Part shown: in pieces, positions 14,740 to 22,032 of the stretch
How the letters are laid out: every line of letters starts with the position of its first letter
How positions within the stretch are numbered: the stretch's first letter is position 1
DNA from: Bacteriovoracaceae bacterium UBA4097
GTDB lineage: Bacteria > Bdellovibrionota > Bacteriovoracia > Bacteriovoracales > Bacteriovoracaceae
NCBI GenBank assembly: GCA_002381765.1
Contig: DFXX01000085.1
Location: forward strand, 10,240-32,677
Direction: 5' to 3'
DNA: 22,438 nucleotides
Notes under the pieces: generated by a model
What the model was told of the DNA's origin: nothing
The model's input: only the letters and a program-made list of their open reading frames with translations
Database searches by the model: none
Position numbers and translations under genes: made by a program

Positions 14740-16610
14740 AGCTTGAAGGCCTTGATTGCCTTAATGGTCTCATGATAATTCTGCGTCTCAAAGCTGTGTC
14801 TGACTAAAAGTCTCCATATAGTGAATATCTTCTCACGGTCCTTATGCTCAATCTCCAATAAAAATTTTTCCGCCTCTCTAATCGAATTCAGTGGAACATC
14901 CAAACCTTTCTTTTTTAATTTTTCTAAAAATAATTTCCATAACAACTGGTGCTCAGAGAGATGAGATGTCTTACTTTTTTGGGACAAATGCCAGGCATAG
15001 AGACCCATGAAAATCGCGAGCAGTATGGGTGCGAGAAAATAAAACCACTGCCTTTTGAAATTTAATCTTTCAAGCATTGCTTCCTGGGTGAAGTAATCGG
15101 TTTGCTCGAGCCAGCGGTAAAACTTAAAGTCCCATTGCGAGAACCATTGCCGGGCGTCCTGAAGCCAGGGGAAAGTAAAAAGAGAAAGGGCCAGTCGTCC
15201 CATTCCACCCTGATTCATTTCATTAATAAAAGCATCTCCTCCTAGCCTTACTCGATCAGGAGCAATCCATGAGGTGGGATCAAGTCTTTTCCAGATGCCA
15301 GCTTCCTTGGCCTCAACCCAGACATGAGCATCATTCTGAGTGATAAGGTAGAAGTTAGCATACTTATTATAGCTACCTCCCATAAAGCCCGATACCAGGC
15401 GAGCTGGAATGCGCTTAACACGTAAAATAAGGGCGAAGGCAGAAGCATAATGAGAACAAAATCCGACTCTCTTAGACATCATGAATTCCTGAAAGCTTGT
15501 TATTCTCCCAGGGGTCAATGAATAGACAAATCCACCCGATTGGATGAAGTTATCAAACTCCTGCTGGATCTCAACCAAAGTATTTCCTTTAAAGGTGTTT
15601 TTGATCCACTCTTTTTCTACTTTTGAAAGAGCTGCCTGCAGATAAGCTTCCGTGCTGCTTTCTGTCGCTTCCGAAGGGGAATTTTGGCTCCAGACTTCAT
15701 AGCGAGGAACCCATCTGTTTCTCTGCTGAAAGAGACTGTGAGCATCTTTTAAGGCGAAGTCCTGGTTTCGAAAGGAGATATACAGAGGGCGATCTAGTCC
15801 AAAGAAAAAATCTTCTTTGCCAAAGAGCCTAATGGATTGAGTTATTAAATCCTTTGGTCTTTCTTCCGGAGAAATATTCACCGCACCCACGCGGTCTCTG
15901 GGACCCAGTGACCAGTTCCAGCCATCGGTATGTGTTAAGGTATTGCCCCGCCAATACAGTTCATTTTGATCAATCAAATGATTAACCATGGCCTGAAAGG
16001 CGGGACTTTCATTAGGAGAAAGAGAATTCATATTCGAGAAGTTTACATCCGGTGTATAGCCAACTTCGCCATCTTTGACAGAAGAATGCTGAAATGGAAT
16101 GGGATTCATGATCCGAGGAACAAAGAAGTATAGCCCCATGGTTAAAGGCAAAACCCACAAGAGATTAAGACCCAAATCCCGCAGTCTAAACTCGAGGCCC
16201 AGTTTTTGATAGAAGTCTTTGATAAGAAACAAAAAGCCCGCGGTGAAAAAGAGCATATAGTTTAGCGTCTTTTCAAACAGGGAACCAGCTGACATCAGAA
16301 GCAACAAACCAAAAAAGATCATGTAGTGATCCCGTTGACCTTCCTTTTCTAAAAGCTTTAAAACAATAACGGTGGTTAAGAAGTTTAGACCTATTTCGGG
16401 ATCGATTACCTTACCGTAAGTTACCCAGTAAGAAACGAAGACACCGATAGCAAAGAGATTCCTAAGAATTTTAGGTGGTCGGTATTTCAAAGAGACCGCA
16501 AGAACTCCCGCCACGACAAACACCAAGGTAGGAATGGTCAAAACTTCACTCATCATAAAAGTAAAGATGAGCAGTATCAGCATCTGCTTCACTTCGCTTC
16601 TCACTACCAT
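14736..16610 (-). CDS. TgpA-like membrane transglutaminase (DUF3488 / transglutaminase core)
   Basis: 624 aa, third gene of the MoxR-DUF58-transglutaminase operon. The ATG at 16610 is chosen: GGGAG lies 8 nt upstream and it overlaps the DUF58 stop by 7 nt; the ATG at 16631 has no such site. Residues ~5-170 form about six membrane helices with a short loop (FVPRIMNPIP, as in DUF3488) ending the block. A periplasmic region (170-520) holds the transglutaminase core with Cys385 in VGFCSHYASAF, His429 in NDAHVWVEA and Asp444 in RLDPTSW, the full triad. A last membrane helix (YFLAPILLAIFMGLYAW) precedes a cytoplasmic helical tail like DUF4129. It likely acts as a protease or transamidase on envelope proteins; the substrate is unknown. 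Confidence 0.9.
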   Translation of the reverse strand: MVVRSEVKQMLILLIFTFMMSEVLTIPTLVFVVAGVLAVSLKYRPPKILRNLFAIGVFVSYWVTYGKVIDPEIGLNFLTTVIVLKLLEKEGQRDHYMIFFGLLLLMSAGSLFEKTLNYMLFFTAGFLFLIKDFYQKLGLEFRLRDLGLNLLWVLPLTMGLYFFVPRIMNPIPFQHSSVKDGEVGYTPDVNFSNMNSLSPNESPAFQAMVNHLIDQNELYWRGNTLTHTDGWNWSLGPRDRVGAVNISPEERPKDLITQSIRLFGKEDFFFGLDRPLYISFRNQDFALKDAHSLFQQRNRWVPRYEVWSQNSPSEATESSTEAYLQAALSKVEKEWIKNTFKGNTLVEIQQEFDNFIQSGGFVYSLTPGRITSFQEFMMSKRVGFCSHYASAFALILRVKRIPARLVSGFMGGSYNKYANFYLITQNDAHVWVEAKEAGIWKRLDPTSWIAPDRVRLGGDAFINEMNQGGMGRLALSLFTFPWLQDARQWFSQWDFKFYRWLEQTDYFTQEAMLERLNFKRQWFYFLAPILLAIFMGLYAWHLSQKSKTSHLSEHQLLWKLFLEKLKKKGLDVPLNSIREAEKFLLEIEHKDREKIFTIWRLLVRHSFETQNYHETIKAIKAFKL

Positions 16611-17497
16611 AGTGCTAACTCCCTCAGGCATTCATCAAGATGCTCTCTATGATATGCCGGACCAATATCACGAGTAGGAGTCTTTAAGTAAAATGGTATC
16701 TCTTCCCGATGACAAAGGAGCATCTGAGTCGCCATAACTGAGAGAAGGTTTTCATTATTTTTTAATGCCAGCAAGAGCTCGAAGCGGGCCATATTCGAGC
16801 CCGGCCGCTCACCTTCTTTAATCAAAAGCTCTCCCGTGCGAGCATAATGCTTCCAACTTATAAGCCTAGCTCCATCGCCCTGATAAGCTCCAAGTGAATA
16901 AAAATCCCCCGCTCCTTTTTGGCCAGATGTTATTTCCCCTTGGAAAGCGGACTTCTGTAATAGGGGAGAGGTAACCTCTTTTATGAGCTCAGGATAGGCC
17001 AAGCTGTTTGAATGGGCTCTTTCATAACGAAAGGCACGATAAAGTCCATAGGGCCGGTCAGAAGAAATTTTCAAGAAATTCCACTGCCAGGAACCACGTT
17101 TATTTAGCTTGATTTCACCTGCTGTGAGGTGCTCCAAGTTCCCCAGGACTTTGACGGGAATATCACCGTAACTTGATAGAAGGGCCAATTGCCAGTCCTG
17201 AGCACCAGCAGGAGTTGCTCTCCAAGAAAACTTAACCGATAAGGATTCATGAACATGGCCATCCGGGATATGAAGATCACCGATCTTTAGAGCATGAAGA
17301 TAAAAATGAGTCTGAATAACCCATAAAAGATTAAAGCCAAAAAGAAATAAGGTAAAAATTAAAAGGAGATTATTACTGTATCCAATAGAAAGCAGAAACA
17401 TCAGAACGATCAAACCATTAAGATATCCACCCATTTTAGTGGGAATGATATAGATGGTATTTCGTCTTTTCATGCGATCCGTAATCCAGGATCTCAT
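16604..17497 (-). CDS. DUF58 domain membrane protein
   Basis: 297 aa. Two adjacent hydrophobic segments lie at about 23-65 (MGGYLNGLIVLMFLLSIGYS and LLLIFTLFLFGFNLLWVIQT). An extracytoplasmic-type beta region follows, then the DUF58 signature near 195-225: GDFYSLGAYQGDGARLISWK (the family's R-x-Y-x-x-GD-x-R-x-I-x-W) and KHYARTGELLIKEGE. The ATG comes one base after the MoxR stop (TAA-T-ATG), so translation is coupled; no separate Shine-Dalgarno is evident. ATG 17473 (MKRRNTIYII) is an alternative start. DUF58 proteins travel with MoxR ATPases, sometimes with VWA-like ends; the molecular role is unknown. Confidence 0.88.
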   Translation of the reverse strand: MRSWITDRMKRRNTIYIIPTKMGGYLNGLIVLMFLLSIGYSNNLLLIFTLFLFGFNLLWVIQTHFYLHALKIGDLHIPDGHVHESLSVKFSWRATPAGAQDWQLALLSSYGDIPVKVLGNLEHLTAGEIKLNKRGSWQWNFLKISSDRPYGLYRAFRYERAHSNSLAYPELIKEVTSPLLQKSAFQGEITSGQKGAGDFYSLGAYQGDGARLISWKHYARTGELLIKEGERPGSNMARFELLLALKNNENLLSVMATQMLLCHREEIPFYLKTPTRDIGPAYHREHLDECLRELALW

Positions 17498-17498
17498 A

Positions 17499-18419
17499 TT
17501 AGAATTTAGTAATTGGAATTTGTGAAATAAGCTCGCGCGCCTTCATCTGCTCGCTGGCCACGGGTAATGACTGACCAGAGAACATGCGATGTCCGGCCAC
17601 AAAAGGAAATACTGCCTGAACATCATCGGGAAGAACATAATCTCGTTTTTCAAAATAGGCCCAAGCTCGAGCAGCATCTAAGAGATCAAGGCCTGCACGA
17701 GGACTCAGACCCCAATGATCATCTTTTAAGCGAGACTTCTGCAGAACATCGGTGACATATTCCAGCAGCATCTTAGAGACTTTTACTTCACGAATGGCCA
17801 GTTCACCGGCACGAAGTTTGTCCTTATTCAAAAGCATTTTCTGAGACTCAATCTTCATAAGCCTTGGGCCCGTTAATAAGAGCTCCATTTCTTCTGCCTT
17901 ATTTAAGTGCCCCATAGAGAACTTAAATAGAAAGCGATCTAGCTGAGATTCTGGCAGGGGATAAGTACCTAGTTGTCCCCGTGGATTTTGAGTGGCAAAA
18001 AGGCAGAATCTCTCCGGTAACTGATGAGAGATGCCATCGATGGTTACATGATTTTCTTCCAAAGCTTCCAGAAGTGCACTTTGCGTCTTAGGAGTTCCCC
18101 GATTCAGTTCATCCGCTAAAATCAGCTCTCCAAATATAGGGCCCGGCTTAAAGATGAATTTCTCGCTTTCTTTTTGAAAGATCGAAACCCCAAGAATATC
18201 CGAAGGCAGTAAATCATTGGTAAATTGAATCCGCCGAAATTCAAGCCCTGAGGCCTTGGCAAAAAACTTCACCAACGTGGTTTTGCCCATACCTGGGACA
18301 TCTTCAATCAGCACACTACGATTAAGCAGCAAGGCCATCAAGGCCAGTCGAAGTTGCGTGCTATTTCCCGGGAGAAATTCCCCGGCAAGACCCAGGAAAT
18401 CATCGAAATCATTCATCAT
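17499..18419 (-). CDS. MoxR-family AAA+ ATPase
   Basis: 306 aa, cytoplasmic, a chaperone-like ATPase heading the operon. Walker A is GMGKTT (43-48) after VLIEDVP; Walker B is LILADE (99-104) followed by LNRGTPKTQSALLEAL, typical of MoxR; sensor 1 is FATQNP (141-146); the arginine-finger segment is PESQLDRF (156-163); and sensor 2 is LSPRAGLDLL (about 243-252). All key residues are present and the length is normal for the family. MoxR proteins are thought to assist maturation or activation of partner membrane complexes, here the DUF58 and transglutaminase proteins. There are two adjacent ATGs (18419, 18416) and no Shine-Dalgarno; the promoter position predicts a leaderless message beginning at 18419. 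Confidence 0.95.
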   Translation of the reverse strand: MMNDFDDFLGLAGEFLPGNSTQLRLALMALLLNRSVLIEDVPGMGKTTLVKFFAKASGLEFRRIQFTNDLLPSDILGVSIFQKESEKFIFKPGPIFGELILADELNRGTPKTQSALLEALEENHVTIDGISHQLPERFCLFATQNPRGQLGTYPLPESQLDRFLFKFSMGHLNKAEEMELLLTGPRLMKIESQKMLLNKDKLRAGELAIREVKVSKMLLEYVTDVLQKSRLKDDHWGLSPRAGLDLLDAARAWAYFEKRDYVLPDDVQAVFPFVAGHRMFSGQSLPVASEQMKARELISQIPITKF

Positions 18420-18425
18420 AATCAG

Positions 18426-18453
18426 ATGTTAGCATGCCTCATATATTTGTCAT
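18426..18453 (-). promoter_or_regulatory. Promoter of the MoxR operon, leaderless geometry
   Basis: On the minus strand ATGACA (18453-18448), a 16-nt spacer and TAACAT (18431-18426) preceded by TGC (extended -10) are followed by six bases (CTGATT) and then the ATG at 18419. Confidence 0.6.
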
Positions 18454-18556
18454 TGTTAAAAAAACCTGCCCAAAATCAAGTTTACTTATTGGGCCTGGGC
18501 AAGGCTAAGTGTGCAAAACTATATTCCATATCAAATAAGTCTACCTTGAAAGACTT

Positions 18557-18586
18557 TTGGGCCTAGAATGTTTCAAAAGCTATAGT
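18557..18586 (+). promoter_or_regulatory. Putative promoter of the 78-aa protein gene
   Basis: TTGGGC (18557-18562), an 18-nt spacer and TATAGT (18581-18586). The expected RNA start near 18593 leaves a short leader carrying GGGAGG. Confidence 0.55.
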
Positions 18587-18609
18587 GCTTACAACATGGG
18601 AGGCAGCGT

Positions 18610-18846
18610 TTGAATATTAGAAAACTAGAAAATTTCCAGGGGGCATTGGTAGCTCAGTATCGTGATCTCATCCAAGAAGCAATTTTCGAGTGCGAGACAG
18701 ATCACAAAACCCGGTTGGACCTAGGAAGATTGAATTCTAAGCTGCAACAGATTTGTAAAGCTGCCCAATACGATGGCCTCGATGAAAATACCATCAATGA
18801 ACTCATCAATAGTGCTGTTCCAAATATCGATTCAGAAGCTGCTTAA
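18610..18846 (+). CDS. Small hypothetical protein, 78 aa, TTG start
   Basis: The start is TTG at 18610 with GGGAGG (18598-18603) six bases upstream; no in-frame ATG is available near it. The protein is soluble, helical and acidic: one helix with QGALVAQYRDLIQEAIFECE, a basic DHKTRLDLGRLNSKLQQICK and a second helical hairpin near AQYDGLDENTINELINSAV. It has two cysteines, no signal peptide and no DNA-binding motif. I do not recognise a family. It has its own promoter and a terminator-like hairpin after it, so it is a monocistronic small gene. Confidence 0.7.
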   Translation: MNIRKLENFQGALVAQYRDLIQEAIFECETDHKTRLDLGRLNSKLQQICKAAQYDGLDENTINELINSAVPNIDSEAA

Positions 18847-18869
18847 TCTGCATTAAAAACCCAACATTT

Positions 18870-18910
18870 TAAAAGATCTAACTGTAGTAAATTCTACGTT
18901 AGATCTTTTA
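18870..18910 (+). terminator. Hairpin/terminator after the 78-aa gene
   Basis: A long hairpin: AAAAGATCTAAC (18871-18882) pairs with GTTAGATCTTTT (18898-18909), with a one-base T bulge and an inner GTAG/CTAC stem around the loop TAAATT. The descending arm ends in four T. The A-rich and T-rich ends are near symmetric, so it could act in both directions. Confidence 0.7.
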
Positions 18911-18926
18911 CTTCAAACTAACGCAT

Positions 18927-18952
18927 TGCACGATAATCTTTCTTATCGTGCA
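18927..18952. other. Perfect 10-bp inverted repeat of unknown role
   Basis: TGCACGATAA (18927-18936) and TTATCGTGCA (18943-18952) flank the loop TCTTTC. No T run follows, so it is not a standard terminator. It may be an operator, part of a small RNA or an RNA-stabilising hairpin. The surrounding stretch 18847-19105 (259 nt) holds this, the terminator before it and no gene that I can see. Confidence 0.6.
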
Positions 18953-19105
18953 GGTTATTCCTGCCATTTTTCGGTCATTTGGCCACATTTCTATACCTTT
19001 TGTAGGCCCTATATTCTAAGGCCATCAGTTCATCACCTTTGAAAAATTCATCACTTCTTTCCATCATTCTTGGACTCTACTAATAAGTAGAACTACTTCC
19101 ACTAA

Positions 19106-19288
19106 ATGAATCATCAGAATATTCAAAAGAAATCTGCAACGGAGTTATTAAACTCGTTCTTGCGGGAGATAAACCTTCAAGTTACGAAGGCCAAAGAAAC
19201 CCAAGATCTTCAACATATGGCAAACATGGAAACTCTAAGGCGTAAACTAGTGAAAATTATGGAAGAAATAGTCCCGCCTAAAGGATAA
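19106..19288 (+). CDS. Small hypothetical protein, 60 aa
   Basis: A basic, helix-rich protein (ATELLNSFLREINLQVTKAK, then METLRRKLVKIMEEIVPPKG) with no membrane segment and no recognised family. There is no Shine-Dalgarno before ATG 19106. A weak promoter-like pair, TTGGAC (19070-19075) and TACTTC (19094-19099), ends six bases before it, similar in geometry to the leaderless genes of this window but with a poor -10. It lies 25 nt before the next small gene. The coding call rests on frame and composition only and is moderate. Confidence 0.5.
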   Translation: MNHQNIQKKSATELLNSFLREINLQVTKAKETQDLQHMANMETLRRKLVKIMEEIVPPKG

Positions 19289-19313
19289 GATGACTTAGGT
19301 CGATAGTATCTCT

Positions 19314-19544
19314 ATGAAAAAAGATCCCATCCTGAGAATTTATAACGCCTCTTTGCCTGTATTAGGGAAAATAAAATCTCGTGAATTTGTGGCCACCACG
19401 ATTGATCTCCTGATTTATGATCTTGAAAAGGCCAATAAGCTTTCCGAGGATAATTTTGCAAAGGCACTTTCAGAAAAAGCCGATTGGGCAGAAAAAGCTT
19501 CTGAAAAAGCTCTCAAAGATAAAAAGAATCAAGACGTTGCCTAA
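19314..19544 (+). CDS. Small hypothetical protein, 76 aa
   Basis: A soluble charged protein: KDPILRIYNASLPVLGKIKS, an LLIYDLEKANKLSEDNFAKA helix, and an Ala/Lys/Glu-rich helical tail with the near-repeats SEKADWAEKASEKALKDKK. It has no known family, no signal peptide and no ribosome site that I can see before ATG 19314. It lies 25 nt after the 60-aa gene on the same strand and converges, 3 nt apart, on a small exported protein gene. The amphipathic tail could form a coiled coil. Confidence 0.55.
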   Translation: MKKDPILRIYNASLPVLGKIKSREFVATTIDLLIYDLEKANKLSEDNFAKALSEKADWAEKASEKALKDKKNQDVA

Positions 19545-19547
19545 CTG

Positions 19548-19832
19548 CTATCTGGCAGGCCCTGGAGTACTATAAAGCCTGCATTCTTTAATATTCAAAC
19601 CCTGCTTATCTAACTTCAAGGCCACCTTCATCCCAGATTTCTGAGCATTCTCCAAACATGGAATGACACTGTGATTTTTCGAGACAGCAAATTCCCGATT
19701 ATCCTGCTGAAAAGTTACGTAATAACTATCGTCGAGAATTTCCATGGATCTTATATCATCGATGAGATCGAAGTTTCGATTACTCGCCAATGCAGTTGTT
19801 GAAACAAGAAGAAATGCTAGTAAGTATTTCAT
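19548..19832 (-). CDS. Small exported protein, 94 aa
   Basis: A good signal peptide, MKYLLAFLLVSTTALA, with a probable cut after Ala16-17 leaves a mature protein of about 77 residues with two cysteines (in VIPCLEN and IKECRLY) that may form one disulfide. GGAGG lies six bases before the ATG. The mature part contains alternating strands (SYYVTFQQDNREFAV, GMKVALKLDKQGLNI), suggesting a small beta domain. No family is recognised. It stands alone on the minus strand between the small plus genes and the next exported protein. Confidence 0.7.
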   Translation of the reverse strand: MKYLLAFLLVSTTALASNRNFDLIDDIRSMEILDDSYYVTFQQDNREFAVSKNHSVIPCLENAQKSGMKVALKLDKQGLNIKECRLYSTPGPAR

Positions 19833-19923
19833 GCGAAACCTCCACTAAGGCAGTTTGAGGAATCACTAGGTTGATGGCAAGAAGCAATGTTTCTGATCTG
19901 TTTTTATTCAGTATAACTAAAAT

Positions 19924-19952
19924 AAAAGAGCACCCTTGTAAGGTGCTCTTTT
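19924..19952 (-). terminator. Terminator (symmetrical) after the 134-aa exported protein gene
   Basis: The 11-bp stem AAAAGAGCACC (19924-19934) / GGTGCTCTTTT (19942-19952) has a 7-base loop. On the minus strand it is followed by T-rich sequence (TTTTATTTTAG), 26 nt after the stop of the gene starting at 20382. On the plus strand it also ends in T4. Confidence 0.85.
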
Positions 19953-19977
19953 AAGATAAAAAAATAGCCTCTAAAAA

Positions 19978-20382
19978 CTATTGAATATCGCAATGAACTT
20001 CTTGCTCACCACCATAGTCTTCAGTATTTCGATACATACTAAACAAGCCGCTTCCTTTTACTGCCCTTTGTCGAAGAACTGAACCACGAACAGGCTTGTT
20101 ATCTACAATTTGGACTTTGATTGTGTCTCTAGTTCTCAAGGTCATACTTTCGGTACCTTGGGTAAATTCATTCTTCAAAGTAAGATCAGCAGTAACTTTT
20201 TTTAACGTATAAGCTCCAGATACGACCTCTTTAGTCACTACCTTCACAAAGTTCTGGTCTTCATAGCTTCGTGAAATTATTTCGACATAGCATGAATCAC
20301 CGTTAGCATCAAGACCAGTGTAAGTGGCCCCAAAAGCCGACATTGATCCAAGCGCAATTAATCCAAGAAGTAGTGTTTTCAT
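19978..20382 (-). CDS. Small exported protein, 134 aa
   Basis: The start ATG 20382 is preferred to ATG 20388 because AGGA sits five bases before it. The signal peptide MKTLLLGLIALGSMSAFG has a probable cut before ATYTG. The mature part (about 115 residues) is strand-rich (SCYVEIISRSY, FVKVVTKEVVSGAYTLKKV, SMTLRTRDTIKVQIVDN) with one cysteine near each end (residues 31 and 132), probably joined by a disulfide. This resembles small secreted beta proteins common in Bdellovibrio-like genomes, but no named family is recognised. It is followed by a strong terminator, so it is probably monocistronic. Confidence 0.72.
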   Translation of the reverse strand: MKTLLLGLIALGSMSAFGATYTGLDANGDSCYVEIISRSYEDQNFVKVVTKEVVSGAYTLKKVTADLTLKNEFTQGTESMTLRTRDTIKVQIVDNKPVRGSVLRQRAVKGSGLFSMYRNTEDYGGEQEVHCDIQ

Positions 20383-20511
20383 AATCATCCTATTTTAATG
20401 ATAGTTGTTAGCCGAAGCTTTTGCCGATTATGGCCTGATTCAGGGATTTCAAAAGATGCGTTGTAAAAGCTATCTGAGGGTGTAAAAGATTTCGACAGTG
20501 GGAGAGAAAGA

Positions 20512-20538
20512 AGAGTAGGGGCCTGATCCCCCTACTCT
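20512..20538 (-). terminator. Probable terminator after asd
   Basis: The 10-bp stem AGAGTAGGGG (20512-20521) / CCCCTACTCT (20529-20538) has a 7-base loop. On the minus strand the sequence after the stem is TTCTTTCTCTCC, pyrimidine-rich but not a clean T run. It lies 16 nt after the asd stop. Confidence 0.65.
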
Positions 20539-20553
20539 ATTAATTATAGGTCT

Positions 20554-21651
20554 TTATTCTAGTGCCATCTTAAGCGCACATCGCAGAGGCTCGGCAGCTC
20601 CCCATAGAAGCTGATCCCCTACCGTAAAGGCATTGAAATAACTATCCCCTAAGGTCATCGGACGAACTCTTCCGATTGGAATATGAAGCTTGCCAGTCAC
20701 CGCGGCAGGAGTGAGTTTCTGTAAACTCTCCGGCTTATTATTTGGCACTAACTGTACCCATGGATTGGCATTAGCGATGATCTCTTCCACACTGGAGAGA
20801 CTCGCTGATTTTTTGAGCTTGATGGTAAGTCCTTGAGAATGACATCTTAAAGCACCTACACGCACGCAGGTTCCATCGATAGGAATGGTAGTATTAGTTT
20901 GAAGAATCTTATTTGCTTCAACCTGGGCCTTCCATTCTTCCTTACTCTGGCCTGAAGGCATTTCTGTATCGATCCAGGGAAGGATATTAAGTGCCAAGGC
21001 ATGCCCGAAGTTTTCTTTCGGGAATTCATTGCCATTCATGAGGTTACTCATCTTCTTTTCTAAAGCAAGAGCATCCAGAGAGGGATTAGTTGAAAGAGTA
21101 TTTCCCACGGACTGCATTTGCGAAAGGAGCTCGATCATGTTCTTCGCCCCAGCACCGGAAGCCGCCTGATAGGTCATAGAACTCACCCATTCGATCATGT
21201 TTTCTTTGAAGAGACCATGAAGAGCGATAAGGAGCAGAGAAACCGTGCAGTTACCACCCACAAAGTTTTTTACACTTTTATGCAGGGATTCCTGGATGAA
21301 ATTGCGGTTAACGGGATCCAGAACTATCACTGCGTCCTTATCCATACGAAGGGCACTAGCGGCATCGATCCAGATACCACTCCAGCCATCATTTCTGAGT
21401 TTTGGGAAGATTTCCTTGGTGTAGTCGCCACCCTGGCAAGAAACCAGAATATCCATTTTATACAGCTCTTTGGGATCCATGGCATTCAGAAGTGTCTCAT
21501 GAGAGTTTTTAACTTCCGGACCTTTTTGTCCCGCTTGAGAAGTCGTGAAGAAATAAGATTCCATTTTTCCGAAATCATTTTCTTCTCTCATTCTTTCCAT
21601 AAGAACAGAGCCCACCATACCACGCCAACCGATGAATCCGACCTTCTTCAT
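20554..21651 (-). CDS. asd: Aspartate-semialdehyde dehydrogenase (E. coli type)
   Basis: 365 aa. It reduces aspartyl phosphate to aspartate semialdehyde with NADPH, the branch point toward lysine/diaminopimelate, threonine and methionine. The N-terminal NADP-binding motif is VGFIGWRGMVGSVLMERM; the active-site Cys135 is in VGGNCTVSL; YQAASGAGAKNM follows; and RVGALRCHSQ carries the substrate Arg264/Arg269 and base His271. Its length and the GWRGMVGS motif are those of the Gram-negative long form. GGAG lies 11-8 nt before ATG 21651, and a promoter with TTTACT-18-TATCTT precedes it. It diverges from lysC, the enzyme one step upstream. No riboswitch is seen on the asd side. Confidence 0.96.
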   Translation of the reverse strand: MKKVGFIGWRGMVGSVLMERMREENDFGKMESYFFTTSQAGQKGPEVKNSHETLLNAMDPKELYKMDILVSCQGGDYTKEIFPKLRNDGWSGIWIDAASALRMDKDAVIVLDPVNRNFIQESLHKSVKNFVGGNCTVSLLLIALHGLFKENMIEWVSSMTYQAASGAGAKNMIELLSQMQSVGNTLSTNPSLDALALEKKMSNLMNGNEFPKENFGHALALNILPWIDTEMPSGQSKEEWKAQVEANKILQTNTTIPIDGTCVRVGALRCHSQGLTIKLKKSASLSSVEEIIANANPWVQLVPNNKPESLQKLTPAAVTGKLHIPIGRVRPMTLGDSYFNAFTVGDQLLWGAAEPLRCALKMALE

Positions 21652-21687
21652 GTTTTACTCTCCAGTAAATTTTGCAAGCTTCTTTGA

Positions 21688-21717
21688 AAGATAGCGTGAA
21701 CGCTTAAAAGAAGTAAA
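21688..21717 (-). promoter_or_regulatory. Putative asd promoter
   Basis: On the minus strand TTTACT (21717-21712), an 18-nt spacer and TATCTT (21693-21688), about 37 nt before the start codon. Confidence 0.5.
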
Positions 21718-21825
21718 TAAGGATTTTTTCGGCGAGTGAGAGTTGATTTCCACTCAAAAACCGCTAATTGGGAAGAAACTTAAGACAAGATTAAGAGTGA
21801 AATGTGTTTTTTCGCAAAGAGACTA

Positions 21826-21854
21826 TTGGATTTTCCAAATTATTTTACTATGAT
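21826..21854 (+). promoter_or_regulatory. lysC promoter
   Basis: TTGGAT (21826-21831), a 17-nt spacer and TATGAT (21849-21854). The RNA start near 21861 is just upstream of the riboswitch P1 stem at 21865, which supports the assignment. Confidence 0.72.
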
Positions 21855-21864
21855 TCTTTTGTTG

Positions 21865-22032
21865 CCTAGAGAGGCGCGATTTTTAGGTAAGAAGTTTTGG
21901 TAGGAATTTAAGATCCATACGCCAGCTTCCCAGGGAAGAGTCGCCGAAGTGAATGAAAACTTAAATATCATTCATTGGTTGTTGGGGCTGAATCCCCAAG
22001 ACTGTCACAGAAAAACTGTGGGGAGCTTTAGG
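21865..22032 (+). ncRNA. Lysine riboswitch (L box) aptamer
   Basis: The conserved L-box blocks appear in order: AGAGGCGCGA (21869-21878), GGGAAGAGTCGCCGAAGTGA (21933-21952), a GTTGGGGCTG block, GACTGTCACAG, and CTGTGGGGAGCTTTAGG. P1 closes with CCTAGAG (21865-21871) against CTTTAGG (22026-22032), seven pairs with one G-U. P5 is CACAG/CTGTG around AAAAA. It sits between the lysC promoter and lysC, so lysine should repress the gene through this leader. No hairpin with a T run follows, so control is more likely translational. Confidence 0.93.

Noticed and set aside
18453..18557. An additional gene in the gap between the MoxR gene and the 78-aa gene
   Set aside because: The short frame across 18354-18566 begins antisense to moxR and has no ribosome site; the gap is explained by two divergent promoters.
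19302..19316. Leaderless promoter geometry for the gene at 19314
   Set aside because: The hexamer at the right distance (GATAGT) lacks the first T and there is no -35-like element at usable spacing.
21118..21687. Plus-strand 189-aa frame opposite asd
   Set aside because: It lies antisense to the conserved Asd sequence including the active-site Cys, and has no ribosome site.
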